Numbered from the stretch's first letter, positions 44,360-53,896 are shown. The stretch is 64,000 nucleotides of DNA from Imhoffiella purpurea (GCF_000585215.1 NZ_AONC01000062.1:1-64000); one strand, 5' to 3'. Numbers and translations: made by a program. Notes: a model not told the origin generated them from the sequence alone.

Positions 44360-44560
44360 ATGTCAATCGAACGCATCGTTTTCGCCGTGGCCGGCGCCTT
44401 CATCGTCATCTCGCTCGCGCTCGGCTATACGGTCAGCCCCTACTGGTACCTCTTCACCGCATTCGTCGGCGCCAATCTGTTCCAGTCGGCCTTCACCGGC
44501 TTCTGTCCGCTCGCCCTGATCCTCAAGAAACTGGGCAAGGAGAGCGGTCCGGCATTCTGA
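44360..44560 (+). CDS. Small DUF2892 (YgaP-like) inner membrane protein
   Basis: This 66-residue protein has two hydrophobic helices (about 7-25 and 28-46) and the DUF2892 signature FTGFCPLALILKKLG at the C-terminal end. The single CP motif corresponds to the membrane part of YgaP-type sulfurtransferases, which have a rhodanese domain fused in some bacteria. A sulfur-handling link in this organism is tempting but unproven. It has its own candidate promoter and is followed by a hairpin at 44572-44608. Confidence 0.8.
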   Translation: MSIERIVFAVAGAFIVISLALGYTVSPYWYLFTAFVGANLFQSAFTGFCPLALILKKLGKESGPAF

Positions 44561-44571
44561 TCCCGGCCCTC

Positions 44572-44608
44572 GGCCGCCCGGACGACACGCGAAGACGTCC
44601 GAGCGGCC
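44572..44608. terminator. Hairpin between convergent DUF2892 and rimO genes
   Basis: GGCCGC-C-CGGACG pairs with CGTCCG-A-GCGGCC (12 pairs, one mismatch) around an 11-nt loop. There is no T run. It begins 11 bp after the DUF2892 stop, 28 bp from the end of rimO, and could serve both transcripts. Confidence 0.45.
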
Positions 44609-44636
44609 CATCCCGCCCGAAGTCTCGAGCCCGCCA

Positions 44637-46010
44637 CTAATCCTCCACCGGCTCGGCCCAGAGATCGTGGTCGCCCGAATCGGTGATCTCGACCTCGATG
44701 AAATCGCCAGGATCGATCTCCCAGGCCCCCGGGATGATCACCTCGCCGTCGATCTCTGGCGCATCCGCGTGGCTGCGGGCGATGATGGCGTCCTCCTCCA
44801 CCGCGTCGACCAGCACCGTCATGCGCTGACCGACGCGGGCCGCCAGCTTGTCGCGGCTGATCTCGGCCTGAACCTCCATGAAGCGCTCCAGACGCTCCTG
44901 CTTCAGTGCCTCCGGCACCGGATCGGCGAGCCTGTTGGCCTCGGCGCCGTCGACCGGCGAATAGGCGAAGCAGCCGACACGGTCCAGCCGGGCCTCGCGC
45001 AGGAAATCGAGCAGCCGCTCGAACTCGGCCTCGGTCTCCCCCGGGAAACCGACGATGAAGGTGCTGCGCAGGATCAGATCCGGACAGATGGCGCGCCAGC
45101 GCGACAGACGTTCCAGCACCTTCTCGGTCGCCGCCGGCCGGCGCATGGCCCGCAGCACCCGCTCGTCGCCGTGCTGCAGCGGCATGTCCAGATAGGGCAG
45201 GATCAGCCCCTCGGCCATCAGCGGAATCAGCTCGTCCACGTGCGGATAGGGATAAACATAGTGCAGGCGCGTCCAGGCGGGGAGTTCGCCCAGCGCCCGC
45301 GCCAGATCGGTGATATGGGTGCGCAGCGGACGACCGCGCCAGAAGTCGGGTCGATGGCGCAGGTCCAGCCCATAGGCGCTGGTGTCCTGAGAGATGACGA
45401 GCAGCTCGCGCACCCCGGACTCCACCAGACGCTGCGCCTCTTCGAGCACCTCGCCGATGCCGCGACTGACCAGATCGCCGCGCAGGCTCGGAATGATGCA
45501 GAAGGTGCAGCCATGATTGCATCCCTCGGAGATCTTCAGATAGGCATAGTGCCTCGGCGTGAGACGTACCCCTTGCGGCGGGACCAGACTGGTGAAGGGA
45601 TGATGCGGCGCCGGCAGATGGGCATGCACCGCGGACATGACCTCGTCGAGCGCATGCGGCCCGGTCACGGCCAGCACCTCTGGATGCGCCTCCCGGACCA
45701 TGTCTGCGCGCGCGCCCAGACAACCGGTCACGATCACGCGGCCGTTCTCGTCCAGCGCCTCGGCAATCGCACCCAAGGACTCGTCGACGGCGGCATCGAT
45801 GAATCCGCAGGTATTGACGATCACCAGATCGGCGCCCTCGTAGTCGGGCCTGATCGCGTATCCTTCGGCGCGCAGTTCGGTGAGGATCCGTTCGGAATCG
45901 ACGGTCGCCTTGGGGCAACCGAGGCTGACGAGACCGACCTGTGGAACCCGAGCCTCGGGCACCTGCCTGCCGCTGGCCGGTATCCCATGATTCTGTGAGG
46001 AAGTGGACAA
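44637..46010 (-). CDS. rimO: Ribosomal protein S12 methylthiotransferase RimO
   Basis: RimO adds a methylthio group to the conserved Asp of ribosomal protein S12 by radical SAM chemistry. The N-terminal MTTase domain ([18 protein letters not shown]; Cys residues in NTCGF and GCLG) binds one cluster. The radical-SAM CNHGCTFC motif binds the other, and a TRAM domain ends the chain. The length is 457 residues. The only in-frame start is a TTG at 46010 with a weak ribosome site; conserved sequence begins about 25 residues later, so a different start codon is possible. Confidence 0.94.
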   Translation of the reverse strand: MSTSSQNHGIPASGRQVPEARVPQVGLVSLGCPKATVDSERILTELRAEGYAIRPDYEGADLVIVNTCGFIDAAVDESLGAIAEALDENGRVIVTGCLGARADMVREAHPEVLAVTGPHALDEVMSAVHAHLPAPHHPFTSLVPPQGVRLTPRHYAYLKISEGCNHGCTFCIIPSLRGDLVSRGIGEVLEEAQRLVESGVRELLVISQDTSAYGLDLRHRPDFWRGRPLRTHITDLARALGELPAWTRLHYVYPYPHVDELIPLMAEGLILPYLDMPLQHGDERVLRAMRRPAATEKVLERLSRWRAICPDLILRSTFIVGFPGETEAEFERLLDFLREARLDRVGCFAYSPVDGAEANRLADPVPEALKQERLERFMEVQAEISRDKLAARVGQRMTVLVDAVEEDAIIARSHADAPEIDGEVIIPGAWEIDPGDFIEVEITDSGDHDLWAEPVED

Positions 46011-46391
46011 ATGAAGTTCGCCTACACAATAGATGTTTCAGGAAGAGAGCCGTGCGAGACTGCTCTGTGGTGACCGAACCAGGACCGGCGAGCCCGGTCC
46101 TGCCGATCGAGGCCGCGGCCTGCGGCCGGCCCGATGCGCGCAGCGGGGATATTCGGATGATTCAACCATTGATCCTACTGCGAAATTGGGTAAGGATAGC
46201 CAAGCTCGAACAGCCTGTTCGCTAGTGAGACACCGATCGAGCCCCGCGTGTCCGCCGCTCGGCCCGCAAGCGCGCAGTCCGGCTCATTCACGGACCGGAC
46301 CGGGGACTCGGTACCTCGGTATATCGCTACGCACGAGAAGATCCCATTCGAGGATTCTAAAGAAGCACGTACAGGACAGAAGGATTAGGGC
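46011..46391. other. 381-bp gap with a strong hairpin, upstream of a microprotein gene
   Basis: No conserved reading frame was recognised here. A 9-bp perfect stem (CAGGACCGG with CCGGTCCTG, 46080-46102) stands 70 bp upstream of rimO, followed by GC palindromes around 46110-46130. The region may hold the divergent promoters of rimO and of the 45-residue gene at 46392. No convincing -35/-10 pair was found. Confidence 0.35.
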
Positions 46392-46529
46392 ATGAAAAAC
46401 TGCAAGCTATGCAAGTACAGCAAGATCTGCAACGATCTGCCAGGAATCTGCATTCTAATCCCATATTTCGCCGTCGCGGTCGTCGCCATCTCACTCGGCT
46501 ATCTATTCGTCACCCAGGAGCTCGTCTGA
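46392..46529 (+). CDS. 45-residue Cys4 membrane microprotein, unknown function
   Basis: This short frame encodes MKNCKLCKYSKIC, NDLPGIC and then one hydrophobic helix (about residues 21-41, CILIPYFAVAVVAISLGYL), ending TQELV. Four Cys fall at C4, C7, C13 and C20, a CxxC-x5-C-x6-C spacing able to bind a metal or iron-sulfur cluster just outside or inside the membrane. A ribosome site (AAGGATTAGGG) precedes the ATG. Codon use agrees with the neighbouring genes. It lies between rimO (divergent) and fkpB (same strand, 53 bp). No family was recognised; coding status rests on composition, ribosome site and the non-random Cys/helix layout. Confidence 0.68.
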   Translation: MKNCKLCKYSKICNDLPGICILIPYFAVAVVAISLGYLFVTQELV

Positions 46530-46582
46530 CCCGCCTGGAAGGACGATGAGGCGCGGCGCTCGCGACCTCACCGAGATCCGCC

Positions 46583-47035
46583 ATGGACCGAGCCGCCGCC
46601 CTGCAAGAACCAGTCATCGCCCCGGGACGGGAGGTGAGCCTGCACCTGGAGGTCTGCTTCGAGAACGGCTTCGAGGCCCTGTCGACCTTCGGCGAGGAGC
46701 CCATCTGCTGCCGTATCGGGGACGGCTCCTTCACCAGTGCCTTCGAGTCGCTGATCGCCGGCCTCGCTGCGGGAACCGAGACCCAGCTGAGCGCCGACGG
46801 CTCCGAGCTCTTCGGCGTCTACGACGAGGCCAATCTGCACTGGGTCGGCAGCGACGACTTCCCGGAGGACCGCCCGCCGCTCCCCGGACAGCTGGTCGCC
46901 TTCACCACCCCGGGCGGGCACGACACCAGCGGTATCATACTCGCCCGCAACGGCGAACGAATTCTGGTCGACTTCAACCACCCATTTTCGGGACGCCGCC
47001 TGCGGATCCGCATCAAGGTGCTCGCCGTCGGCTGA
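46583..47035 (+). CDS. fkpB: FKBP-type peptidyl-prolyl isomerase FkpB (SlpA)
   Basis: This 150-residue cytoplasmic prolyl isomerase has an insert-in-flap domain, as in SlyD/SlpA. The core is recognisable from ALSTFGEEPICCRIGDGSF and from PGQLVAFTTPGG, followed by VDFNHPFSGRRLRI (the conserved DxNHPLAGxxL element). It sits upstream of ispH as in E. coli (fkpB-ispH). The ATG at 46583 has a modest GAG ribosome site. Confidence 0.9.
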   Translation: MDRAAALQEPVIAPGREVSLHLEVCFENGFEALSTFGEEPICCRIGDGSFTSAFESLIAGLAAGTETQLSADGSELFGVYDEANLHWVGSDDFPEDRPPLPGQLVAFTTPGGHDTSGIILARNGERILVDFNHPFSGRRLRIRIKVLAVG

Positions 47036-47172
47036 CGCGCCGTTTCGCCCGACATCGGACCGGCGAGCGATCGCCGCGAGGACGCCTTCCGAACCGACCG
47101 GACAGGGACGCCCGATAACCCCAGATATCGCCATTTATTTCATCCATTCAGCTTCGCCTATCCTGTCGCACT

Positions 47173-48117
47173 ATGAATATCATGCTCGCCAACCCGCGCG
47201 GATTCTGCGCCGGGGTCGATCGCGCCATCGCCATCGTCGAACGTGTCCTGGACCTCTACGGGGCGCCCATCTACGTCCGCCACGAGGTGGTGCACAACCG
47301 CTTCGTCGTCGAGGGACTGAGACAGCGCGGGGCCGTCTTCATCGAGGACCTCGCCGACGTCCCCGAGGGCGCCACCCTGGTCTTCAGCGCCCACGGCGTG
47401 CCGCAGGAGGTTCGCAGGGAGGCCCAGTCGCGCGATCTGCGCCTGTTCGACGCGACCTGCCCGCTGGTAACCAAGGTCCACCTGGAGGTGGCCCGTCACT
47501 GCCAGAACGGCATCAGCGTCATCCTGATCGGCCATCGCGGACATCCGGAGGTGGAGGGTACGCTCGGACAATGCCAGGGCGAAGGAACCATCCGTCTGGT
47601 CGAGGGCGTCGCGGACGTCGCCGGCCTTGACATCCCGGATCCGGAGCGGGTCGCCTACGTCACCCAGACCACCCTCTCCATGGACGACAGCCGGGAGATC
47701 ATCGCCGCGCTGCGCGAGCGCTTCCCGGCCATCCAGGGCCCCAAGAAGAGCGACATCTGCTACGCCACCCAAAATCGCCAGGACGCCGTGCGCGATCTCG
47801 CCAAGCGCTGCGACCTGCTGCTCGTGGTCGGCTCGCCCAACAGCTCCAACTCGAACCGGCTGCGCGAACTCGCCGAGAAGCAGGGCTGCACCGCCCATCT
47901 GATCGACGGACCTGAGGACATCGCGCGCGACTGGCTCGACGACGGCTCGCGCATCGGCGTGACCGCTGGCGCCTCGGCCCCCGAGGTCCTCGTCGAGCGC
48001 GTCATCGCCTGTCTGCGCGACTGGGGCGCCTCGGAGGCCGAAGAACAGGACGGCATCCGCGAGCAGGTGGTCTTCGCCCTGCCCAAGGAATTGACGGCCG
48101 CCCAGGCTCAAGGCTGA
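47173..48117 (+). CDS. ispH: 4-hydroxy-3-methylbut-2-enyl diphosphate reductase IspH
   Basis: IspH performs the last step of the non-mevalonate isoprenoid pathway, giving IPP and DMAPP, which also feed bacteriochlorophyll and carotenoid synthesis in phototrophs. Cluster ligands C12 (GFCAGVDRA), the Cys in [11 protein letters not shown] and the Cys in [11 protein letters not shown] are present. The substrate-binding stretches HEVVHN and [10 protein letters not shown] are also visible. The 314-residue length matches the family. Confidence 0.96.
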   Translation: MNIMLANPRGFCAGVDRAIAIVERVLDLYGAPIYVRHEVVHNRFVVEGLRQRGAVFIEDLADVPEGATLVFSAHGVPQEVRREAQSRDLRLFDATCPLVTKVHLEVARHCQNGISVILIGHRGHPEVEGTLGQCQGEGTIRLVEGVADVAGLDIPDPERVAYVTQTTLSMDDSREIIAALRERFPAIQGPKKSDICYATQNRQDAVRDLAKRCDLLLVVGSPNSSNSNRLRELAEKQGCTAHLIDGPEDIARDWLDDGSRIGVTAGASAPEVLVERVIACLRDWGASEAEEQDGIREQVVFALPKELTAAQAQG

Positions 48118-48181
48118 AACGCGACAGGGTCTTGGATATCCCAGTATTCCGCGAACGATCACAGACGTGAGGAGCGAGCGC

Positions 48182-49276
48182 ATGACAGACGTGCTGGTCA
48201 TCGGTGGCGGCATCATCGGCCTGCTGACCGCGCGCGAGATCGCCGACGCCGGCGCCAGCGTCACGCTGGTCGAGATGGGCCAGACCGGGCGCGAGTCCTC
48301 CTGGGCGGGGGGCGGGATCGTCTCGCCGCTCTACCCCTGGCGTTATGCCGACTCCGTGTCCGAGTTGGTCCGCTGGAGCCAGCGCGCCTACCCGAACCTG
48401 ACCACCTCTCTGTACGACGAGACAGGCATCGATCCCGAATACAGCGTCAACGGCATGCTCATGCTCGACATGCCGGCGGCGGAATTGTCCACCGCGCAGC
48501 GCTGGGCCGAACGCCTCGACGTCGAGGTACAGACGATCGAAGGCGCGATCCTGCACGAGCGCGAGCCGCAACTGGAACCGACCCGGGATCCGGCGCTGCT
48601 GCTTCCCGATGTCGCCCAAATCCGCCCGCCTCGGCTCGCCAAGGCGGTACGCCGCTCGCTGGAGCGGCGCATCGCGCTGCGCGAGCGCGAAGAGGTGCTC
48701 GAACTGCTGATCGAAAACGGCCGAGCGGTCGGGGTGCGAACCCCGCGAGGAGATATCCCCGCCCATAGGATCGTCATCTGCGCCGGCGCCTGGACCGCCA
48801 AGCTGCTGGAGCAGTTGGGCACGGCCCCGGAGATCCGGCCGGTTCGCGGCCAGATGCTGCTCTTCTACGGTCGACCGGGCCAGATCAACCACATCAGCCT
48901 GCATCGGGAAAACTACGCCATCCCGCGACGGGATGGCCGCGTCCTCTTCGGCAGCACCTTGGAACAGACCGGATTCAGCAAGAGCACCACCGCCGAGGCC
49001 AAGGAGGCACTCTATCGCGCCGCGGTCGAACTCTTCCCCATCCTCAGGCGCACCCCGATCGAGGACCACTGGGCCGGACTGCGACCCGGATCTCCCAGCG
49101 GCATTCCCTACATCGGCCCCTATCCCGGCGTCGAGGGTCTCTACTTCAACGCCGGACATTACCGCAACGGGCTGGTCGCCGCCCCCGCCTCGGCACGCCT
49201 GCTCGCCAATCTCCTGTTCGAGCAGGAACCCATAGTGCCGCCCGAGCCCTATGCACTGGACGCCACCCGCCCCTGA
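48182..49276 (+). CDS. thiO: ThiO-like FAD-dependent glycine oxidase
   Basis: This 364-residue DAO-family flavoprotein has the N-terminal dinucleotide fold VIGGGIIGLLTARE. GRESSWAGGGIVSPLYPW follows as typical of ThiO, and the C-terminal GLRPGSPSGIPYIGP and GHYRNGLVAAP segments are also typical. ThiO oxidises glycine to the imine used for the thiazole of thiamin, but related oxidases act on other amines, so substrate is inferred. The ATG at 48182 has GAGGAG with 7-nt spacing. No other thi genes are adjacent. Confidence 0.75.
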   Translation: MTDVLVIGGGIIGLLTAREIADAGASVTLVEMGQTGRESSWAGGGIVSPLYPWRYADSVSELVRWSQRAYPNLTTSLYDETGIDPEYSVNGMLMLDMPAAELSTAQRWAERLDVEVQTIEGAILHEREPQLEPTRDPALLLPDVAQIRPPRLAKAVRRSLERRIALREREEVLELLIENGRAVGVRTPRGDIPAHRIVICAGAWTAKLLEQLGTAPEIRPVRGQMLLFYGRPGQINHISLHRENYAIPRRDGRVLFGSTLEQTGFSKSTTAEAKEALYRAAVELFPILRRTPIEDHWAGLRPGSPSGIPYIGPYPGVEGLYFNAGHYRNGLVAAPASARLLANLLFEQEPIVPPEPYALDATRP

Positions 49277-49319
49277 GCAAGGCACAATGCTGGGGGCACC
49301 AAGAATGGATCATTTGCGG

Positions 49320-49348
49320 TTGATAGACTCAAGCGCTTGGATTAAGAT
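49320..49348 (+). promoter_or_regulatory. Promoter of tRNA-Thr
   Basis: TTGATA (49320-49325) and TAAGAT (49343-49348) are separated by 17 bp and lie 12 bp before the tRNA 5' end, the usual spacing for a tRNA promoter. Confidence 0.6.
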
Positions 49349-49360
49349 TATCTGCTCAAT

Positions 49361-49436
<76 letters not shown>

Positions 49437-49646
49437 TCGCTTTCCGCGCCGGCCCGCAACGGACCGGCGGCGCTCCCCGTCTTCATCTGCCTTCGCCGCA
49501 CATCCATCGAGCGCAGCCGCTCTCGATACCGACGCCCGTGGGAACGCGCCGATTCTCATTCGACGGTGCCCGCCCGAGACAAGGCTGGCGCCCCAATCAT
49601 CGCCTCCGTCCGACAGGCGTCCCGCCATCCGAGGTAAGCCGCTCAC

Positions 49647-51008
49647 ATGAACGCCGAAGCACCCTCAGCCACCTTCGCCGAATTCCTCTTGCCCGACGCG
49701 CTCATGCGCGGCCTGGAGAGCGAGGGCTACGCAACCCCGACGCCAGTGCAGGCCCGCGTCGTCCCAATGGCAATGGACGGTGCCGACCTGCTGGTCTCGG
49801 CCGCGACCGGATCCGGCAAGACGGCCGCCTTCCTGCTGCCGATCATGCAGCGGTTCATCGACACGCCCGTGAACGATGGCGGCACGCGCGCCCTGATCCT
49901 GGTGCCCACCCGGGAGCTGGCCAGACAGATCCACAGCCATTTCATGCGGCTCGGAAGCTATACCCGACTGGCGGCGGAGGTCATCACCGGCGGCGAATCC
50001 AAGGGACATCAGATCGCGTCGCTGCGCAAGAATCCGGAGATCCTGGTGGCCACGCCCGGCCGGCTGCTGGAGTTCCTCGAAAGCGGCGAGGCGGATCTGA
50101 CCGATCTGGAGATCCTGATCCTTGACGAGGCCGACCGCATGCTGGACATGGGATTCGCCGAGGACGTGCTCGCCATCATCCGCAGCTGCAACCCGGAACG
50201 TCAGTCCATGCTGTTCTCGGCGACCCTGCATCACAAGGGTCTGAGCAAATTGACCGACACCATGCTCAGCGAACCCGAGGTCCTGGTGATCAACCCGGTC
50301 CGGGAACAGCATCCGGACATCGCGCATCAGCTCATCCTGAGCGACGACCTCGGACAGAAGCAGGACCAGCTGTCCTGGCTGCTCGAGCACGAGACCTTCG
50401 ACAAGGCCGTGGTCTTCACCAATACCCGCGACGGCGCGGTCGCCCTGACCAACGTCATGATGGGCCGCCAGCTGCGTGTCGCCGCGCTCCACGGCGAGCT
50501 GGACCAGCGCGAGCGCAACCGCATCATGGGCCTGGTGCACAGCGGCCGCGTCAAGATCCTGATCGCCACCGACCTGGCCGCGCGCGGACTGGATATTCCC
50601 GGAATCCAGCGGGTCATCAACTTCGACCTGCCGCGCAGCGGAGACGACTATCTGCACCGGACCGGACGCACCGGACGCGCGGGCGAATGCGGCATCGCCA
50701 TCTCATTGGTGAGCCCGCCCGAATGGAACCGCATGGAGAGCATCGTCCGCTATCTCAATCTCAGCCTCGAGCCAAGGACGATCGAGGGCTTGAAGGCCAA
50801 TTTCGCCGGCCCCTCCAAGGCCCGCAAATCCAAGAAGCCCTCACCCGCCGTCCGCAAGAAGCTGGCTGCCGCGACCAAGAAGGCAGCCCCCAAGCCCAAG
50901 GAGCGGCTTCGCGACCGCAAGAACATCGGCAAGCGCCGCAAGCCCTCGGGAACGGCCGTCGAGGCCGGTCACGCACCGCTCGCCAAACGCAAGCCGACGA
51001 GCGAATAG
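49647..51008 (+). CDS. DEAD-box RNA helicase (SrmB/RhlE-like)
   Basis: This 453-residue helicase has Q motif TPTPVQ, Walker A AATGSGKT, PTRELA, DEAD (ILDEADRML), SAT (LFSATL), TDLAARGLD and HRTGRTGR all in order. A Lys/Arg-rich C-terminal tail (about 385-453) would bind RNA, as in SrmB. The SrmB-like features suggest a role in large-subunit ribosome assembly. It begins 210 bp after tRNA-Thr, and that gap holds no recognised gene. Confidence 0.92.
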   Translation: MNAEAPSATFAEFLLPDALMRGLESEGYATPTPVQARVVPMAMDGADLLVSAATGSGKTAAFLLPIMQRFIDTPVNDGGTRALILVPTRELARQIHSHFMRLGSYTRLAAEVITGGESKGHQIASLRKNPEILVATPGRLLEFLESGEADLTDLEILILDEADRMLDMGFAEDVLAIIRSCNPERQSMLFSATLHHKGLSKLTDTMLSEPEVLVINPVREQHPDIAHQLILSDDLGQKQDQLSWLLEHETFDKAVVFTNTRDGAVALTNVMMGRQLRVAALHGELDQRERNRIMGLVHSGRVKILIATDLAARGLDIPGIQRVINFDLPRSGDDYLHRTGRTGRAGECGIAISLVSPPEWNRMESIVRYLNLSLEPRTIEGLKANFAGPSKARKSKKPSPAVRKKLAAATKKAAPKPKERLRDRKNIGKRRKPSGTAVEAGHAPLAKRKPTSE

Positions 51009-51037
51009 ACGAGCGCACCCCGGCGCTGCCAGCGAAT

Positions 51038-51059
51038 CGGGCCGGACGACACCGGCCCG
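51038..51059. terminator. Hairpin between convergent helicase and DUF533 genes
   Basis: A perfect 8-bp stem, CGGGCCGG with CCGGCCCG, around a 6-nt loop lies between the two stop codons. It has no T run, so it is a candidate bidirectional end only. Confidence 0.4.
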
Positions 51060-51071
51060 GAGCAGCCATCC

Positions 51072-51863
51072 TTACAGGGCAACGCCCAGCGATTGATGGA
51101 TGTGCTGCACGACCAGCGGATGGAGATGCGTCTTGGCCGCGAACCGAACCAGATAGTCGCGCTCGGCCTGGGTATCGATCTCGACCGCGAGCAGCGAGGC
51201 GGCATAGATCTCGGCGGCCCATTCGGGATTCGGGATCTCGGCCACGAAGGCGTCGAGATCGAGCGGCCGGTGCAGCTCTTCCATCAGCCACGCCTGATCC
51301 TCCGGCCCCATCCCGACCGTCTCGGCCTTGCCGGCGATCCGCTGGATCTCTTGCATATCCACCTGACCATCCGACTTGGCGATGTTGATCATCCCCTTGA
51401 TGATGAGCTCGGCCTTGCGGTCGTCCGCCGCGGAGCCCGCGGCGAGCGGAGCGACCGGCTCGGGAACCGAGGATGAGGGCACGGGCCGCACCGGCGCGGC
51501 GGCAATCCCCTCCGCCTCCCCGGGCTGACCCGAGTTGCTCAACGCCTTCATGGCCACGCTGGCGAGCATCGCCAATGCACCGCCGGCCAGCGCACCCCTG
51601 ACCGAATCCCCGCCCCCGCCGAGCACCGAGCCGAGCGCGGCGCCCAGACCGCCGGCCTGAAGCGGATTCTGGCTCGCCCCACCGACCATCTCCCTGGCCG
51701 CGCCGAGCAGACTGCCGAGCATATCGCCACCCGCCGACTGACCCGACGCCCCGGACGCGAGGGTGGACTGAAGATCCTCGAGCGCCGAAGTCATTCGTGA
51801 ACCGGCCGACGGGGCCAGATTGGTTTGAAGAAGAGTTCCGAGCAGATCGCTGAAATTGGCCAT
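51072..51863 (-). CDS. DUF533 (YebE-like) protein with TerB-like C-terminal domain
   Basis: This 263-residue protein has a Gly/Ala-rich N-terminal half containing one hydrophobic stretch (GALAGGALAMLASVAMKAL, about residues 88-106). A linker rich in Ala, Pro and Ser follows. The helical C-terminal domain (KAELIIKGMINIAKSDGQVD to the end) resembles TerB/DUF533. YebE-type proteins are envelope-stress-linked in enterobacteria, and the molecular function is unknown. It is convergent with the DEAD-box helicase gene and precedes htpX-like and SAM-hydrolase genes on the same strand in reverse order. Confidence 0.78.
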   Translation of the reverse strand: MANFSDLLGTLLQTNLAPSAGSRMTSALEDLQSTLASGASGQSAGGDMLGSLLGAAREMVGGASQNPLQAGGLGAALGSVLGGGGDSVRGALAGGALAMLASVAMKALSNSGQPGEAEGIAAAPVRPVPSSSVPEPVAPLAAGSAADDRKAELIIKGMINIAKSDGQVDMQEIQRIAGKAETVGMGPEDQAWLMEELHRPLDLDAFVAEIPNPEWAAEIYAASLLAVEIDTQAERDYLVRFAAKTHLHPLVVQHIHQSLGVAL

Positions 51864-51957
51864 GACGTCTAATTCCCGAGCCTCATGTTCATCCAAGCAC
51901 CATGATCGCAGCGCGGCGGCCGGATCGGTCGATCCGCGACCTGTCGCGATGCACGCC

Positions 51958-52923
51958 TCAATACCAGAGTCCCGACACATGCCAGCGCGGACGGGCCCGA
52001 TGCAGCCGGCCGAACCCGGCCAGGGGATCGAGCTCGCCGAGCATGAGCGAATCCGGGAAGGCAGCATACCCCCGCCGAGGCGTCAGCTCCATCAGACGCC
52101 GGACACGCTCCTCGGTCGGCGGATGGGTCCGCAGCAGCGAGGGGTCCGGCACCCGGCGTCCGGGCATCACCAGCTGCTCCCACAGAGGCCCCTGGTAGCG
52201 CTCCAGCTTCAGCAGCGCCGAGGCCAGACCCTCGGGGTCGCCGGTCAATTCGGCCGCGCTGCGGTCCGCCTCGAATTCGCGGTTGCGCGACAGGGCGAGC
52301 TGAATGAGGGCGCTGAGCGTGGGTGCCGCGATCAGAATCAGGATCGGAATCCAGGGCGGTCCCTCGACACCCATGAGCATCAGCGGAATCGCGAGCACCA
52401 GCAGCAGCTGTCCGGTAAAGCTCAGAACACTCGTGATACGGCTCACCAGATCGGCGAGCGCCATGACCCGGATATCGCCATTGACGATATGGCTGAGTTC
52501 ATGGGCGAGAACCCCCGCGATCTCGCGCCGGTCGAGACGCCTCAGCAGCCCGTCCGACACCGCGATCAGGGCCTCGTCGCGCTGCCCGGTGGCGAAGGCG
52601 TTCATCACCCTGGACGGGAGATAATAGAGTGGCGGCACATAGGGCAGCTCGGCACGTCTGGCGAGCTCGCCCAGAACGGCATGGAGCACGGGCGCATCCT
52701 CCGGACGGATGGGACGCGCCCGATACATGGAGAGCACCCAGCGCGGAGAGCCGGCCGGATGAAGCAGATAGAGCGCCAGCACGCCGAACAGGGCGGCCCA
52801 GACGAAGGTCTCGCCCCCGACGAACCAGGCGAGATAGGCGGCCAGACCGGCCAGCAGACCGACCAGCCCCAATGTTTGAAGATTGTTGCGGAGCTTGTGC
52901 TCGAACAATCGCTCCCGATCCAT
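51958..52923 (-). CDS. htpX: M48-family zinc metalloprotease, HtpX-like
   Basis: This 321-residue membrane protease has two N-terminal helices (about 18-60) and the HELSH zinc motif with a third ligand in EFEADRSA. Two further helices (about 165-210) and a soluble C-terminal part with RTHPPTEERVRRL follow. HtpX degrades misfolded inner-membrane proteins. The length is slightly above E. coli HtpX (293). It ends 94 bp before the DUF533 gene start, same strand. Confidence 0.86.
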   Translation of the reverse strand: MDRERLFEHKLRNNLQTLGLVGLLAGLAAYLAWFVGGETFVWAALFGVLALYLLHPAGSPRWVLSMYRARPIRPEDAPVLHAVLGELARRAELPYVPPLYYLPSRVMNAFATGQRDEALIAVSDGLLRRLDRREIAGVLAHELSHIVNGDIRVMALADLVSRITSVLSFTGQLLLVLAIPLMLMGVEGPPWIPILILIAAPTLSALIQLALSRNREFEADRSAAELTGDPEGLASALLKLERYQGPLWEQLVMPGRRVPDPSLLRTHPPTEERVRRLMELTPRRGYAAFPDSLMLGELDPLAGFGRLHRARPRWHVSGLWY

Positions 52924-52957
52924 ACCCCTGACGCCTCCGAAGAAGACTTCTCAAACC

Positions 52958-53710
52958 CTAGACCCGATCGACGAAGGGACCTAAGGCGTCGCCCGCACGC
53001 AAACCGAGCAGCTGATCCGCACGCCCCTGATTGACCGCGATCTCCACCAAACCGAGCGCATTCTCGTACCAGAAGGGCTGTCCGGACTCCACCTCGCAGA
53101 AGGTCCTCGCGAACGGCAGACGCCGCTCCCCGACCTGCAACAGGGGTAATGGAGTCGATCCAGGCAGTTCCAAACCCGTCATCAGATTGCCGAAATGATC
53201 GACATAGATAACCTTGGAGCAATCCGGTGGGGAGTCCGCGGCCACCAGGGCATCGAGCGCGACCGGTGACAGAGCCAGATCCTCGGAGTGCGCGATCCGC
53301 GCGGCGGCCGGCACGAACCAGTCGCGGCCGTGAAAGCTGGGGGACATGCTCCCGGGCCGCCAGCCGATCCGCCATAGCGAGGCATCCGCCGCCCGCCTCA
53401 GCAAGGGCACCAGGAGACCGTTATCGGGCGCGAGGTACCAGCTGCCCTCGACCCGGGCCACGACCAGATCGCGCTCGCCCCCGACCCCAGGATCGACGAC
53501 GCAGAGACAGAGACTCGCGGGCGGCAGATCCCGTACCAGCCCCGGCAGCAGATAGCCGGCGAGATCGGGACGGAAGAGCGGAAGGTCCTGGACCAGATCG
53601 ATCACGGGCAGATCGGGTACCAGCGCATCCAGACGCGCCCGCATCTGGCCCACATAGATCCCGGGACCGAAATCGGTCACCAGCAGGATTCGTTCGATAC
53701 GTTCCCACAT
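52958..53710 (-). CDS. SAM hydroxide adenosyltransferase (DUF62 family)
   Basis: This 250-residue member of the SAM chlorinase/fluorinase superfamily has LVTDFGPG at the N-terminus. VVDPGVGGERDLV, YLAPDNGLL and the C-terminal DHFGNLMTG segment with YENALGLVEIAVNQGRA are also visible. Non-halogenase members hydrolyse SAM to adenosine and methionine. No halogenation genes are present, so the hydrolase reading is preferred. ATG 53710 has AGG 7 nt upstream; the in-frame ATG at 53725 has no ribosome site. Confidence 0.88.
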   Translation of the reverse strand: MWERIERILLVTDFGPGIYVGQMRARLDALVPDLPVIDLVQDLPLFRPDLAGYLLPGLVRDLPPASLCLCVVDPGVGGERDLVVARVEGSWYLAPDNGLLVPLLRRAADASLWRIGWRPGSMSPSFHGRDWFVPAAARIAHSEDLALSPVALDALVAADSPPDCSKVIYVDHFGNLMTGLELPGSTPLPLLQVGERRLPFARTFCEVESGQPFWYENALGLVEIAVNQGRADQLLGLRAGDALGPFVDRV

Positions 53711-53841
53711 GAGGGCACCTCGCATCAGAATGGAAGAGACGGAGGAACGACTCGAGGGAAATTACGCCGGTTGGCGACTCAGATCCAGACAGGGCCGGCC
53801 AAACCCCATGCCGAGGACCTCCAGAGCCAGGTGCGACACAT

Positions 53842-53867
53842 AAAAAAACCGGGCCAGTGCCCGGTTT
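53842..53867 (-). terminator. Intrinsic terminator of the ribosomal protein cluster
   Basis: On the minus strand AAACCGGGC, a four-base loop and GCCCGGTTT form a 9-bp stem followed by seven T residues, 30 bp after the rplQ stop. It is the clearest rho-independent terminator in the window. Confidence 0.92.
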
Positions 53868-53896
53868 CTTTATTCGACGACCGTCAGCGGGTCATC

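Noticed and set aside
52958-53710. The SAM-acting enzyme considered as a chlorinase or fluorinase of a natural-product pathway
   Set aside because: No halogenation or secondary-metabolite genes are nearby, and most members of this family in proteobacteria are SAM hydrolases.
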